From: Gimesia maris
GTDB lineage: Bacteria; Planctomycetota; Planctomycetia; Planctomycetales; Planctomycetaceae
DNA: 64,000 bases
Assembly (NCBI RefSeq): GCF_008298035.1
Contig: NZ_CP042910.1
Location: forward strand, 1,508,001 to 1,572,000
Direction: 5' to 3'
Part shown: piece after piece, positions 53,270-61,646 of the stretch
Layout: every line of letters starts with the position of its first letter
Numbering within the stretch: the stretch's first letter is position 1
The notes under the pieces: generated by a model
What the model was told of the DNA's origin: nothing
What the model saw: the letters and a program-made list of their open reading frames with translations, nothing else
Databases searched by the model: none
Position numbers and translations under genes: made by a program

Positions 53270-54691
53270 TTAAAATTTCTTCAGGGCATACTGGGCACCA
53301 CGATAAGCGGAGAGGCCCTTCATGTTTGTATTCAGTGAGGCCTGGAAATTCTGGGAAGCGGTTGCCGAGTCGCCAGCCAGAAGTGCTTTCTGTCCAATGA
53401 AAAAGTAGGCTTCACAGATTTGTGCTTTCGCCCGTTCTACATCTTTCTGATCGATGGAGTCGAGCAGTTCCGTGTTCGAAATAGCCCCCATCAAAAACAA
53501 AAGCAGGTTGTCAACGGAGTCGCGATCGTCCGGTTTTTTGGCGATAGCCGACTGGAACCGGGCATCGGCGGCAGATTTCTGATTGCTCTGGACCATCGCC
53601 AGGTAAACCCAGGGATCGAGGACTTTCATCTGTTCCGGAGCCAGCTGTGCAGCCAGTTTGAATTCGGATAAAGCAGAGGGGTATTCTTTGTTAAAGAAAT
53701 AGGAGAACCCCAGGTCGGAGTGTAGGGCAGGGTTTTGCGGGTCCATCTGAACTGCTTTTTTCTGGTCCGCAATCGCTTCGGTGATTTTCCCCTGCAGGAG
53801 TCGTGCCTCACCGCGCATGCCCAGAACAAATGGCTGATTGGGTTCAATGGACAAAGATTGTGTCAGGTCAGCTTCTGCAGTGTCCGGTTTTCCTCCTTCG
53901 AGATAGGCAAACCCCCGGTTCGTAATTGCATGATGGTACTTCGGTTCGATCTGGATCGCCCGGGAGAAGTCATTGATGGCTTCCTGGAGCTTTCCCTGCT
54001 GCTGGTAAAACATGGCCCGGTTGTTATAGACGACCGGAGAATTGGGTTGTTTCTGAATGACCTGATTGAAGCTCGCCAGGGCCATCTCGTTATTCCCGGC
54101 GAGAGCATAGGCGTCAGGCAAAGCAAGAAGTGCTGCAAAGTGGTCAGGTGACAGTTTGATGGTTTCTGTAAAATCCTGTGCTGCTTCCTGCGGTTTGTTT
54201 AATGGCAGGTAGATCATGCCGCGCTGGTAGTGGAAGTTGGCTTTTTCTTCCGGAGTGAGTTCCGGACGGGCCAGGACCTGGTTTGCGACGGTCAATGCCG
54301 TCTCTGCATGGCTTTTCTTGTTTTCCATGACGGCCAGGTTCATCATCCCGTACAGGTAAGGCAGGTAGTAATTTATGTTCTGGTTTCGACTGTGCCGGAT
54401 TGCCTCACGTGCGTCGGCTACTCCTTCGCGAATGGACTGGACGTTGCCCTGTGCGCGGCCTGCTTCGACACGGGCGCTGGCTCGCAGGTAATAGGCAACA
54501 TGGTCATCGGGTTTCTGCTGCAGGATTTGCGAAGTGAGTGCGATCGATTTTGCGTAGTCCCCTTGCTGCTGTGCCTGGTCGGCCTGGATTTTCTGTTGAG
54601 CATAAGGGTCGTTTGTAGCAGCGGGGGGTTGAGCAGATGCAGGGAGCGGGATTCCAGCGCAAAGAATCAGCAAAAGTAAAAGGCGAGACAT
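53270..54691 (-). CDS. Exported tetratricopeptide-repeat protein
   Basis: A 473-residue protein. A signal peptide covers ~1-21 (MSRLLLLLILCAGIPLPASA). About eight TPR units follow, for example AQQQGDYAKSIALTSQILQQ, FNQVIQKQPNSPVVYNNRAM, INDFSRAIQIEPKYHHAITN and RLLQGKITEAIADQKKAVQM. TPR solenoids mediate protein-protein contacts; no enzyme domain is present. The ATG at 54691 follows AAGGACA; a TTG six codons upstream is the alternative. It is independent of nusA, which is divergent. Confidence 0.85.
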   Translation of the reverse strand: MSRLLLLLILCAGIPLPASAQPPAATNDPYAQQKIQADQAQQQGDYAKSIALTSQILQQKPDDHVAYYLRASARVEAGRAQGNVQSIREGVADAREAIRHSRNQNINYYLPYLYGMMNLAVMENKKSHAETALTVANQVLARPELTPEEKANFHYQRGMIYLPLNKPQEAAQDFTETIKLSPDHFAALLALPDAYALAGNNEMALASFNQVIQKQPNSPVVYNNRAMFYQQQGKLQEAINDFSRAIQIEPKYHHAITNRGFAYLEGGKPDTAEADLTQSLSIEPNQPFVLGMRGEARLLQGKITEAIADQKKAVQMDPQNPALHSDLGFSYFFNKEYPSALSEFKLAAQLAPEQMKVLDPWVYLAMVQSNQKSAADARFQSAIAKKPDDRDSVDNLLLFLMGAISNTELLDSIDQKDVERAKAQICEAYFFIGQKALLAGDSATASQNFQASLNTNMKGLSAYRGAQYALKKF

Positions 54692-55077
54692 TTCAGGGTT
54701 GTCCTTCAAAATTTGAGGGTAGAAGAATATGTGATTCTTTCGAGCAGATTCAACATGAAACAGGTAGCTTCAGTTGCCGTTATCCGGGATTAATCCTTCA
54801 GAAAGTTACAGTAGGTGAACTCAGAAGCAGCACGGCCATCGTTAAAAAAGTGGTCGTCCTTTTCGGGGCTCTGCGTATGATAGTATAGAAGTTTCGCGTT
54901 TCTATGGAGATCAATCTGCACTCGTCGTAAAGAAAGTCCTGAATTTGATATACCGGGAATTTTGAGGTAATAACTGAAATGTTGCCGGATAACTGTACAG
55001 GTTTTCCGTGTCTGCTGCTGTTTTGGTAAATCAATTTCGGTGAAGTTAAGTCGTTATGAAATAGTTGCCTGCGGTGC

Positions 55078-55106
55078 TTGACATCTGAACGCGCGAAGAT
55101 TAATTT
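55078..55106 (+). promoter_or_regulatory. Sigma-70-like promoter, start of the nusA leader
   Basis: A perfect TTGACA (55078-55083) is 17 bp before TAATTT (55101-55106). It lies ~440 bp before the nusA ATG and ~285 bp before the terminator-like hairpin, so a leader RNA or a short transcript would begin near 55113. Confidence 0.5.
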
Positions 55107-55415
55107 CTGTTGATAGTGAAGCATTCATTGTAGTGGTGCTTTATGCGCAATTGTTTTGCATACTGGTGTTCAGTACGCATTGTGCTTGCAAGGGGTGACA
55201 TGCCACTGGGGCTGTTTGTTTCTTTGTGATGATATCGGCATTCGTAAACTCGAATGGAGTCCTCAAATATGTAGGCTGGTTGGAACACGAGCATTGGCTC
55301 ACCAATCCGATTGTCGCGTTTGTTTGTATTGTAAAATACCAATCGCGGCTACGCCTGACGACCGTTTTGCGGTGGTGCGGGTAGTCATAAAGTGGGCATG
55401 TTCCCGCTTTTTTTT
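55107..55415 (+). ncRNA. Possible structured leader RNA of the nusA operon
   Basis: A ~300-nt candidate transcript with no coding frame of merit. It is bracketed by the promoter at 55078 and the terminator-like hairpin at 55389. Inside, 55315-55347 folds as CGCG / CGCG enclosing an UUGUAUU stem capped by a GUAA tetraloop and AAUACCAA. Leaders with attenuation-type terminators precede rimP-nusA operons in other bacteria, so I read this as a regulatory leader and not an unrelated RNA. Covariation data are needed. Confidence 0.4.
55389..55415 (+). terminator. Terminator-like hairpin upstream of nusA
   Basis: AAAGTGGG and CCCGCTTT pair over eight bases (one G-U) with a CATGTT loop and T5 after the stem, giving an eight-T run from 55108. 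It is 128 bp before nusA and resembles the attenuator at rimP-nusA operons. Confidence 0.75.
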
Positions 55416-55543
55416 GTTAATAGCGGTATCGCTGGGGCTTAAGTTCCCGCGGTATATAAATAGATTTGACCAGTTTCAGATCTTGTTTGAGTAGTTTTCG
55501 AGTCAGTTGAAGATCTCAACTGTCGAATGAAGGAAACACAATT

Positions 55544-57028
55544 ATGGACGGTAAGGAAGTTCTCCGGATTGTTGATGCCATTCAACGCGATAAAAGTATC
55601 GATAAAGAGATCGTGTTTGGTGGAATTGAACAGGCCATCCTGTCGGCTGCGCGTCGTCACTTTGGAGATGACCATGAGCTTTCTGTAGACATTGACCGAG
55701 ATACAGGCGAACCAACCGTTCTTTGTGATGGCGACAAACTGGGTAAGGACATTCTGGGCGAAATTCTGGGGCGAGTCGCGGCACAGACAGCTAAGCAGGT
55801 CATGATTCAGAAAATTCGTGAAGCAGAACGCGATACGGTTTTTGATGAATACATGGAGATGCAGTACCAGTCGGTTTCGGGGACCGTTTCCCGTGTCGAA
55901 GGTGGTGCGGTGCTGGTCAACCTGGGTAAAATTGAAGGAATTCTGCCGCGAGGCGAACAGATCCCTGGCGAGTCTTTCCGTGTGAATGACCGTGTACGTG
56001 CAGTTGTTTTGGATGTTCGTAAAGCGGGTAGTCGCGTCAAGGTGATTCTTTCACGAACTCACCCTGATATGGTACGCCGGTTATTTGAACTCGAAATCCC
56101 GGAAGTGGCCGATCGGATTATTGATGTGCGTTCGCTGGCGCGGGAAGCCGGATATCGCTCTAAAGTCGCTGTGTCCTGTATTGACAGCAGTATCGACTGT
56201 GTTGGTGCCTGTGTCGGCATGCGGGGAGCCCGGATTAAAAATATTGTTGACGAGTTGGCTGGCGAGCGGATCGACATCGTTCGCTGGAACGACTCGTTGC
56301 AGGTGCTGGTGCCGAATTCACTCCAGCCTGCGGAAGTGGAAGATGTCATTTTGTGCCCGATGCTGGGCCGCGTGATCGTATTGGTTCGAGACGATCAGTT
56401 GCCTCTGGCGATTGGCCGTAAAGGTCAGAACGTGCGTCTGGCCTCCAAACTGGTCGGTTGGGACATTGAAGTCATGACGCAAACGGAGCTGGACGAGCAA
56501 CTGGATAAAACAGTGGAAGCGTTCTCTTCAATCCCGGGCGTGTCTGAAGAACTGGCGGAGAGCCTGGTTTCACAGGGTTTCTTCAGTTACTACGATCTGT
56601 CTGTGATTGAGCCGGACCAACTGGCAGAACTGGGTGGCCTGACAGCCGAGCAGTGTGAACAGATTGTCGAAGTGGCGGACCGGGAAAGTGAACGTGTCGA
56701 AGCAGAAGAAGAAGCAATGCGAATTGCTCAGAAGAATCCGGCTGCCGCAGTTGCTAAGGAGTCGGATACGCCTGAATCCGAAGAAGAGAAGCAGTCAGAA
56801 CCGGTTGTTGCAGAACCAGAACCGGCAGTTGCAGAACCAGAACCGGCAGTTGCAGAACCAGAACCGGTTGTTGCAGAAAATGAGGCGGTTGAAGAAACCG
56901 CTGTTGATGTAAATGATACAGAGAATGCCGAAGAGGCAGACGAAACGACTGTTCCTGATGAAGTACCAGTTGAGGAACCGGTGAATGTAGAAAATTCTCC
57001 GGAAGAATCGACCGAGAAGCAGGAATAG
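55544..57028 (+). CDS. nusA: Transcription termination/antitermination factor NusA
   Basis: A 494-residue NusA. N-terminal domain, then S1 (~130-195: [20 protein letters not shown]), KH1 and KH2 regions ([20 protein letters not shown]; then [20 protein letters not shown]), and a helix-hairpin-helix-like C-terminal part with [20 protein letters not shown]. The tail (~415-494) is acidic and contains four 7-residue EPxVAEP units. ATG at 55544 follows AAGGAAA. It modulates pausing and termination on RNA polymerase. infB follows 110 bp downstream. Confidence 0.95.
   Translation: MDGKEVLRIVDAIQRDKSIDKEIVFGGIEQAILSAARRHFGDDHELSVDIDRDTGEPTVLCDGDKLGKDILGEILGRVAAQTAKQVMIQKIREAERDTVFDEYMEMQYQSVSGTVSRVEGGAVLVNLGKIEGILPRGEQIPGESFRVNDRVRAVVLDVRKAGSRVKVILSRTHPDMVRRLFELEIPEVADRIIDVRSLAREAGYRSKVAVSCIDSSIDCVGACVGMRGARIKNIVDELAGERIDIVRWNDSLQVLVPNSLQPAEVEDVILCPMLGRVIVLVRDDQLPLAIGRKGQNVRLASKLVGWDIEVMTQTELDEQLDKTVEAFSSIPGVSEELAESLVSQGFFSYYDLSVIEPDQLAELGGLTAEQCEQIVEVADRESERVEAEEEAMRIAQKNPAAAVAKESDTPESEEEKQSEPVVAEPEPAVAEPEPAVAEPEPVVAENEAVEETAVDVNDTENAEEADETTVPDEVPVEEPVNVENSPEESTEKQE
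56798..56881 (+). repeat. Tandem 21-bp repeat in the nusA tail
   Basis: Four in-frame 21-bp units based on GAACCGGCAGTTGCAGAACC, units 2 and 3 identical. They encode EPx[11 protein letters not shown] heptads in the acidic C-terminal tail, a likely copy-number variable site. Confidence 0.88.
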
Positions 57029-57052
57029 TTCATTCGATTACGAGTAAGTGTT

Positions 57053-57070
57053 ATGAGGTTGTTGCCTCAT
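57053..57070 (+). repeat. Short hairpin between nusA and infB
   Basis: ATGAGG and CCTCAT form a 6-bp stem with a TTGTTG loop, 25 bp after the nusA stop codon. No T-run follows, so read-through to infB is expected. Confidence 0.4.
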
Positions 57071-57138
57071 CAGGCAAATCGTTTCAGTCTGACAGGATTT
57101 GAAAACGTATTGCAGATTTGTTCACGGGAGAAGGGCTG

Positions 57139-59934
57139 TTGAAGATTCGTATTTTTGCTCTTGCAAAAGAGTTGGGCATGGACAGCAAAGTGCTGATCGA
57201 TGAATGTAACAAAGCCGGGGTGAAGTTGAAAAACTCCGCTTTGGCCAGCATTACGCCCGACGAACGTGACATTGTTATTGCATATCTGGAACAGAAGGGG
57301 AAACCTGCCGTCAGTTCCGAGGAGTCCTCCGCCCAGGAGACTCTGACGCCTCAACGGGAACAACCGAAGATGCGTAATATCAAGACGATGACATCCCGTC
57401 CGCAGCCGTCCCGTTCCTCGACCCAGAAGTCATCCGGTACTTCTGATGAAGACTCCTATTCCGAAGAAGGTGCATCTGGGGTAGTGGTTGAACAAGAGGA
57501 AGCGGAGACTGTTTCAGAAGACGAGGTCACCACCAGTCAGGATGATGAGTCGATTGAAGAAACAGAAGAAGTTGCTGAAGGACGCTCCGCGGCACTCAAG
57601 CGTCGGTCAGAGGAATCAATTGAGGAAACTGCCGCCAAGCCAGAATCTGATCAGGCGATGACCCGCGATGATTATGTTCCCGCTGGTGGCGCCTCCGGTT
57701 CCAATATTCGAGAAATGAAACCAATTGGATCAACCCGCTCAAGCAAGCCTCAACCGAAAGCGAAGCCGAAGTCTGCATTGCCGAACGTAGCAGCGCCTCC
57801 TGCCTATAAGCAGCCGGTGATTCCAAAGCCCAAGAAAAAAGAAGAGAAGGCACAAAAGCCGGAAGTGCGTTTGACTGCTGATATTCTGGAGCAGAAAAGC
57901 CCCTTGGCTGCTCATCTGGCACAACATACAGAGCAGAAAAAGAAAGAAAAAGACCGGGATCCCCAGGATGACGATTTGAAGACCCGTCGTGGCAGCCTGA
58001 GTCTGGTCGAAGCGCGTAAGCAGCGTCGCGAACAGCGTAAGGAAGGTCGCCGGGGATTCTCAGGCGAAGGGTCGGAGCAGCAGGATGTCGTTGGCCGCCG
58101 CCCCCGCCGTTCCAAGCGGAAGCATGATACAGGTAATGTCGTCCACAAGACCGAGGCGGAAGTGGAAGTGCCGATGACGGTGCGGAGTCTGTCCGAAGCA
58201 ATGGGGCGTCCTGCCAAAGCGATTATGTCCATCATGTTCAAGGAATTTGGTGAGATGGTCACCATTAACCAGATCATCGAAGAAGATGTCGCCCTGGCAG
58301 TCGCGATGGAACTGGGAGTTGATTTAACCTTTAAACGGCAACGAGGCGCATTGGAATCAGTCACCGAAATTATCGAACAGGAAGACGCTCCAGAAGATCT
58401 GGTAACCCGTCCGCCAATTATTACAGTTCTCGGGCATGTCGATCACGGTAAAACGACCCTGGTCGATACCCTGAGGAAGTCCAATGTCAAAGTCGTTGAA
58501 GGTGAAGCAGGCGGCATTACACAGCATATTGCCGCCTATCAGATCGAATATAACGGTCATAAACTGACTTTTGTAGACACACCCGGTCACGCCGCATTCA
58601 GTGAAATGCGGTCTCGGGGAGCGAATGTAACTGACATGGTGGTACTGGTCGTTGCCGCTGACGACGGAGTGATGCCTCAGACGGCTGAAAGTATCAGTCA
58701 TGTGAAGGCATCCGGTGTTCCGATGGTCGTGGCACTGAATAAGATAGATTTGCCGGACATCAATGAACAGAAAGTAATGCAGGAGCTGGCTTCGCAAAAC
58801 GTTCTGCCCTCGGAATGGGGGGGAGAAACGGATGTGGTCCGCGTTTCAGCCTTAAAGGAAATGGGGCTGGATAACCTGCTGGAAACCCTGTTGCTGACAG
58901 CCGAACTGCATGAGCTTAAAGCAAATCCAAATCGGCCTGCCGTGGGAGCCTGCCTGGAAGGTTTCCGCGATGAAGGTCGTGGTTCGGTCGCCTGGCTGAT
59001 TGTTCAGAAAGGGACCTTGCGGATTGGTGATGCCGTTATTTGTGGTAAATCATACGGTTATATTCGTGCCATGTACGATGATACGGATCAGCAGATTGAG
59101 GAAGCACCTCCTTCTACGCCAGTCAAGGTTACCGGTCTGGATTCCGTTCCTGGTGCAGGCGATCATTTTGTGGTTGTGGAAACCATCGATCAGGCCAGGG
59201 AACTGGCAGAAGAGCGACGGCATGAAGGTCGTGCCGACACGCTGGCCCGGCACAGTGGCGGGCCACGAACCCTGGAAGATATCCTGGGGTCAGCGATCGA
59301 AGGGGCGATTCAGGATCTGCCTTTGATTCTCAAGGCAGATACTCCCGGCTCTCTTGAAGCCATTCGCAGTGAAATCAATAAATTTGAACACCCGGAAGTC
59401 CGCGTCAAAATTCTGCACGAAGGGATTGGCGGGGTCAATGAAAGCGACGTGTATCTGGCAAGCGCCTCGAATGCGATTATCATCGCGTTCCATGTGGTTG
59501 CAGAAGATCGTGCCTTGAACCTGGCGACACAGGAAGACGTTGAGATTCGACGTTACAGTATTATCTACGAAGTAGTAGATGATATTCGGGCGTCACTGGA
59601 AGGCATGCTACGTCCTGAACTGGTTCAGGAACAGACCGGGCGTGCTCTGGTTCTACAGACGTTCTCCATCAGCCGTTATGGAAAAATTGCCGGTTGTCGC
59701 GTGCTGAACGGTACGATCAATCGAAATGACCGCGTGCATCTGATTCGAGATCAGAAAATATTGAATCAGTATCCGATCGCTTCCCTGAAACGTGAAAAAG
59801 ATGATGTCAAGGAAGTACGCGAAGGCATGGAGTGCGGTATTCTGCTCTCTGGATTCAATGATATTAAAGAAGGAGACCTGCTGGAGGCATTCCGGATTAA
59901 TGAGGTGAAACGAACTCTCGATTCCAGTTCATAA
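57139..59934 (+). CDS. infB: Translation initiation factor IF-2
   Basis: About 931 residues. The start is TTG at 57139, preceded by GGGAGAAGG, giving the IF-2 N-terminus (KIRIFALAKELGMDSKVLID). An alternative TTG at 57118 lies before the Shine-Dalgarno and is rejected. A long Ala/Glu/Lys/Pro-rich linker follows. The GTPase domain begins with GHVDHGKTTL at ~432 (G1), then DTPGHAAF (G3) and NKIDLP (G4). The C-terminal domain has RVHLIRDQKILNQYPIASLK. It brings initiator tRNA to the ribosome. The linker is much longer than in E. coli, as often in planctomycetes. Confidence 0.96.
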   Translation: MKIRIFALAKELGMDSKVLIDECNKAGVKLKNSALASITPDERDIVIAYLEQKGKPAVSSEESSAQETLTPQREQPKMRNIKTMTSRPQPSRSSTQKSSGTSDEDSYSEEGASGVVVEQEEAETVSEDEVTTSQDDESIEETEEVAEGRSAALKRRSEESIEETAAKPESDQAMTRDDYVPAGGASGSNIREMKPIGSTRSSKPQPKAKPKSALPNVAAPPAYKQPVIPKPKKKEEKAQKPEVRLTADILEQKSPLAAHLAQHTEQKKKEKDRDPQDDDLKTRRGSLSLVEARKQRREQRKEGRRGFSGEGSEQQDVVGRRPRRSKRKHDTGNVVHKTEAEVEVPMTVRSLSEAMGRPAKAIMSIMFKEFGEMVTINQIIEEDVALAVAMELGVDLTFKRQRGALESVTEIIEQEDAPEDLVTRPPIITVLGHVDHGKTTLVDTLRKSNVKVVEGEAGGITQHIAAYQIEYNGHKLTFVDTPGHAAFSEMRSRGANVTDMVVLVVAADDGVMPQTAESISHVKASGVPMVVALNKIDLPDINEQKVMQELASQNVLPSEWGGETDVVRVSALKEMGLDNLLETLLLTAELHELKANPNRPAVGACLEGFRDEGRGSVAWLIVQKGTLRIGDAVICGKSYGYIRAMYDDTDQQIEEAPPSTPVKVTGLDSVPGAGDHFVVVETIDQARELAEERRHEGRADTLARHSGGPRTLEDILGSAIEGAIQDLPLILKADTPGSLEAIRSEINKFEHPEVRVKILHEGIGGVNESDVYLASASNAIIIAFHVVAEDRALNLATQEDVEIRRYSIIYEVVDDIRASLEGMLRPELVQEQTGRALVLQTFSISRYGKIAGCRVLNGTINRNDRVHLIRDQKILNQYPIASLKREKDDVKEVREGMECGILLSGFNDIKEGDLLEAFRINEVKRTLDSSS

Positions 59935-59972
59935 GCTGGATCGATTCAAACAGGAATGCTGGTGGAAACTGA

Positions 59973-60392
59973 ATGACATCACGTCGATTAGAAAAAATCG
60001 CACAGGCGATATTAGAAACAGTAAGTACAACGATTCTGCTGCATTTGCGCGATCCCCGGATCCGGAATGTGACAGTCCTGCATGTTGATGTTGCACCTGA
60101 TGTGCAGTCAGCCAAGATTTATATTTCGATCATGGGGGATGAAAAGGAAAAGGCGCTTTGTATGCACGGGCTGCAATCTGCGAAAGGGTTTCTCCAATCC
60201 AAAATCGCAGATCGGATTCAAACCAAATATACTCCCGTGATCAAATTTGTGCTGGACACTGCCGTGAAAGATTCACTGGATACGATTCGTATTCTGGATG
60301 AGTTACAGGTCGAGAGAGAAGCGGAAGAGTTAGCAGAAAATTCTTCTTCGGAAGAAGTACGGGGCACTGACGAAGAGAATCCTCAGGAATAG
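59973..60392 (+). CDS. rbfA: Ribosome-binding factor A
   Basis: 139 residues. The N-terminus SRRLEKIAQAILETVSTTIL and RDPRIRNVTVLHVDVAPDVQ are RbfA features (KH-like fold). It has a highly acidic C-terminal extension of ~30 residues (SSSEEVRGTDEENPQE). It aids 16S rRNA 5'-end maturation of the 30S subunit. It follows infB by 38 bp, with GGTGGAAACTGA ahead of its ATG. Confidence 0.93.
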   Translation: MTSRRLEKIAQAILETVSTTILLHLRDPRIRNVTVLHVDVAPDVQSAKIYISIMGDEKEKALCMHGLQSAKGFLQSKIADRIQTKYTPVIKFVLDTAVKDSLDTIRILDELQVEREAEELAENSSSEEVRGTDEENPQE

Positions 60393-60470
60393 CAGGCAGT
60401 GCTTCCATCCATGAAAAGAACTGTATTCTTACTTTCCAATTGATACATCTCAAATATTGTACAGACAGAT

Positions 60471-61400
60471 ATGGTTACTAAAAAAATTTCCACATCAGAT
60501 AAACAGGCTGTTTGCAAGAAGCTGATTGCGTCGCTTAAGAAACGCTATTCAGCCACTTTACCGAAGTACGATCGCCCCGTGCTCGAGACCATTCTGCATG
60601 CGATCTGCCTGGAGAATACGACAAACGAAAAAGCAGACGTCGTTTTCGACGCTTTGCTGGATGGTTTTCATGATCTGAATGAGATTCGTGTCAGTACGAT
60701 ATCGGAGCTGGAACTGGTGTTTGCAGACGTGGGTGATGCTGAATGGCGTGCGTACCGCATCCGGACTGTATTGCAGTATGTGTTTGATAAAGAGTTCTGT
60801 TTCGATCTGGAGATGATGCGCAAGAAGACTCTGGAGCAGGCTCAGAAGCAGCTGGCCCGCATGAAAACCTTAACACCTTTTGTGCTGAATCATACGCTGC
60901 AGGTTGTGCTGGGGAGCCACCTTGTACCGGCCGATGAAAAAATTCTGAATGCCAGTAAATGGCTGGGACTGCTGCCCGAAGAAGAGTCCATTGAAACAGC
61001 AAGTGACACTTTGAAGTCCACCGTGCGGAAAACAGATGCGCCCTTGTTCAGCCATCTGCTGCGTTGCCTGGCAACGGATGAAGAACTGGCTGCCGACTTC
61101 AACCTGGTAAAAAATCCGCTGCCCGAAGAGGGCGTCAATCTGATGGATGCTCCCAGTCGAATGGAAGCCATGTTTGCTAATCCGCTTTCGAAGCAGAAGA
61201 AAAAAGTAGTAAAAAAGAAGAAGGCGAAAGCTTCTTCGAAAACAAAAACAGCGGCGACCAAAGTCAAAAAGAAAGTCCCCGCGAAAACAAAGGCAGCCAA
61301 AAAAACGGTCAAAAAAACGACCGGCAAAGCACCTGCTGCCAAACGCACTACGACTACAAAAAAAGTGCCGAAAAAGAAATCCTCTTCTACCAAAAAATAA
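60471..61400 (+). CDS. Endonuclease-III-like (HhH-GPD) protein with histone-H1-like tail
   Basis: 309 residues in two parts. Residues ~1-230 follow the helical fold of endonuclease III-like glycosylases (YDRPVLETILHAICLENTTN; TPFVLNHTLQVVLGSHLVPA). The usual catalytic Lys in the helix-hairpin-helix is not visible, while a VPADEK segment sits where the catalytic Asp (VDTH in Nth) is expected. The [4Fe-4S] Cys cluster is missing. From ~235 a Lys/Ala/Thr/Pro-rich tail of ~75 residues (KKKVPAKTKAAKKTVKKTTG) resembles histone H1 and bacterial H1-like DNA-binding tails. It may be a DNA-structural or repair protein with altered catalysis. Confidence 0.6.
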   Translation: MVTKKISTSDKQAVCKKLIASLKKRYSATLPKYDRPVLETILHAICLENTTNEKADVVFDALLDGFHDLNEIRVSTISELELVFADVGDAEWRAYRIRTVLQYVFDKEFCFDLEMMRKKTLEQAQKQLARMKTLTPFVLNHTLQVVLGSHLVPADEKILNASKWLGLLPEEESIETASDTLKSTVRKTDAPLFSHLLRCLATDEELAADFNLVKNPLPEEGVNLMDAPSRMEAMFANPLSKQKKKVVKKKKAKASSKTKTAATKVKKKVPAKTKAAKKTVKKTTGKAPAAKRTTTTKKVPKKKSSSTKK

Positions 61401-61646
61401 GCTGGCAACGCTGTCCTCAGTCGATTCATGCTGACTGATCTGACTGAGAGAGAAGTCTTCTCCCCTGTAATTTTGCCAGATCTTCTGTATCCCAAGGCGA
61501 AAATAACGGATTCCTGCAAAACCAGCCTTGGAGAAGATAGTGAAGACGCGTTACAATGAACGTGCCCGGCAGGTTGTTGCGCACTTGCAGCTGCCGGTTT
61601 CCGATTGAGTATAGAGATTCTCTATTTCTGATAATGGAGTTGAACG

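Larger units (their letters stand above)
54692..55543. other. Divergent 852-bp spacer with nusA leader
   Basis: The spacer between the TPR gene and nusA. The right half (55078-55415) carries a promoter, a GUAA-capped hairpin and an intrinsic terminator-like structure, listed separately. I could not find rimP, which usually lies just before nusA, nor any tRNA. The left part is AT-rich without clear features. Confidence 0.6.

Noticed and set aside
55107-55415. Possible tRNA, tmRNA or RNase P RNA before nusA
   Set aside because: No acceptor stem, T-loop sequence, CCA end or RNase P conserved core could be located. A leader RNA fits better.
56798-56881. Direct repeats resembling a CRISPR array
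   Set aside because: Units are contiguous 21-bp repeats in frame with nusA and have no unique spacers.
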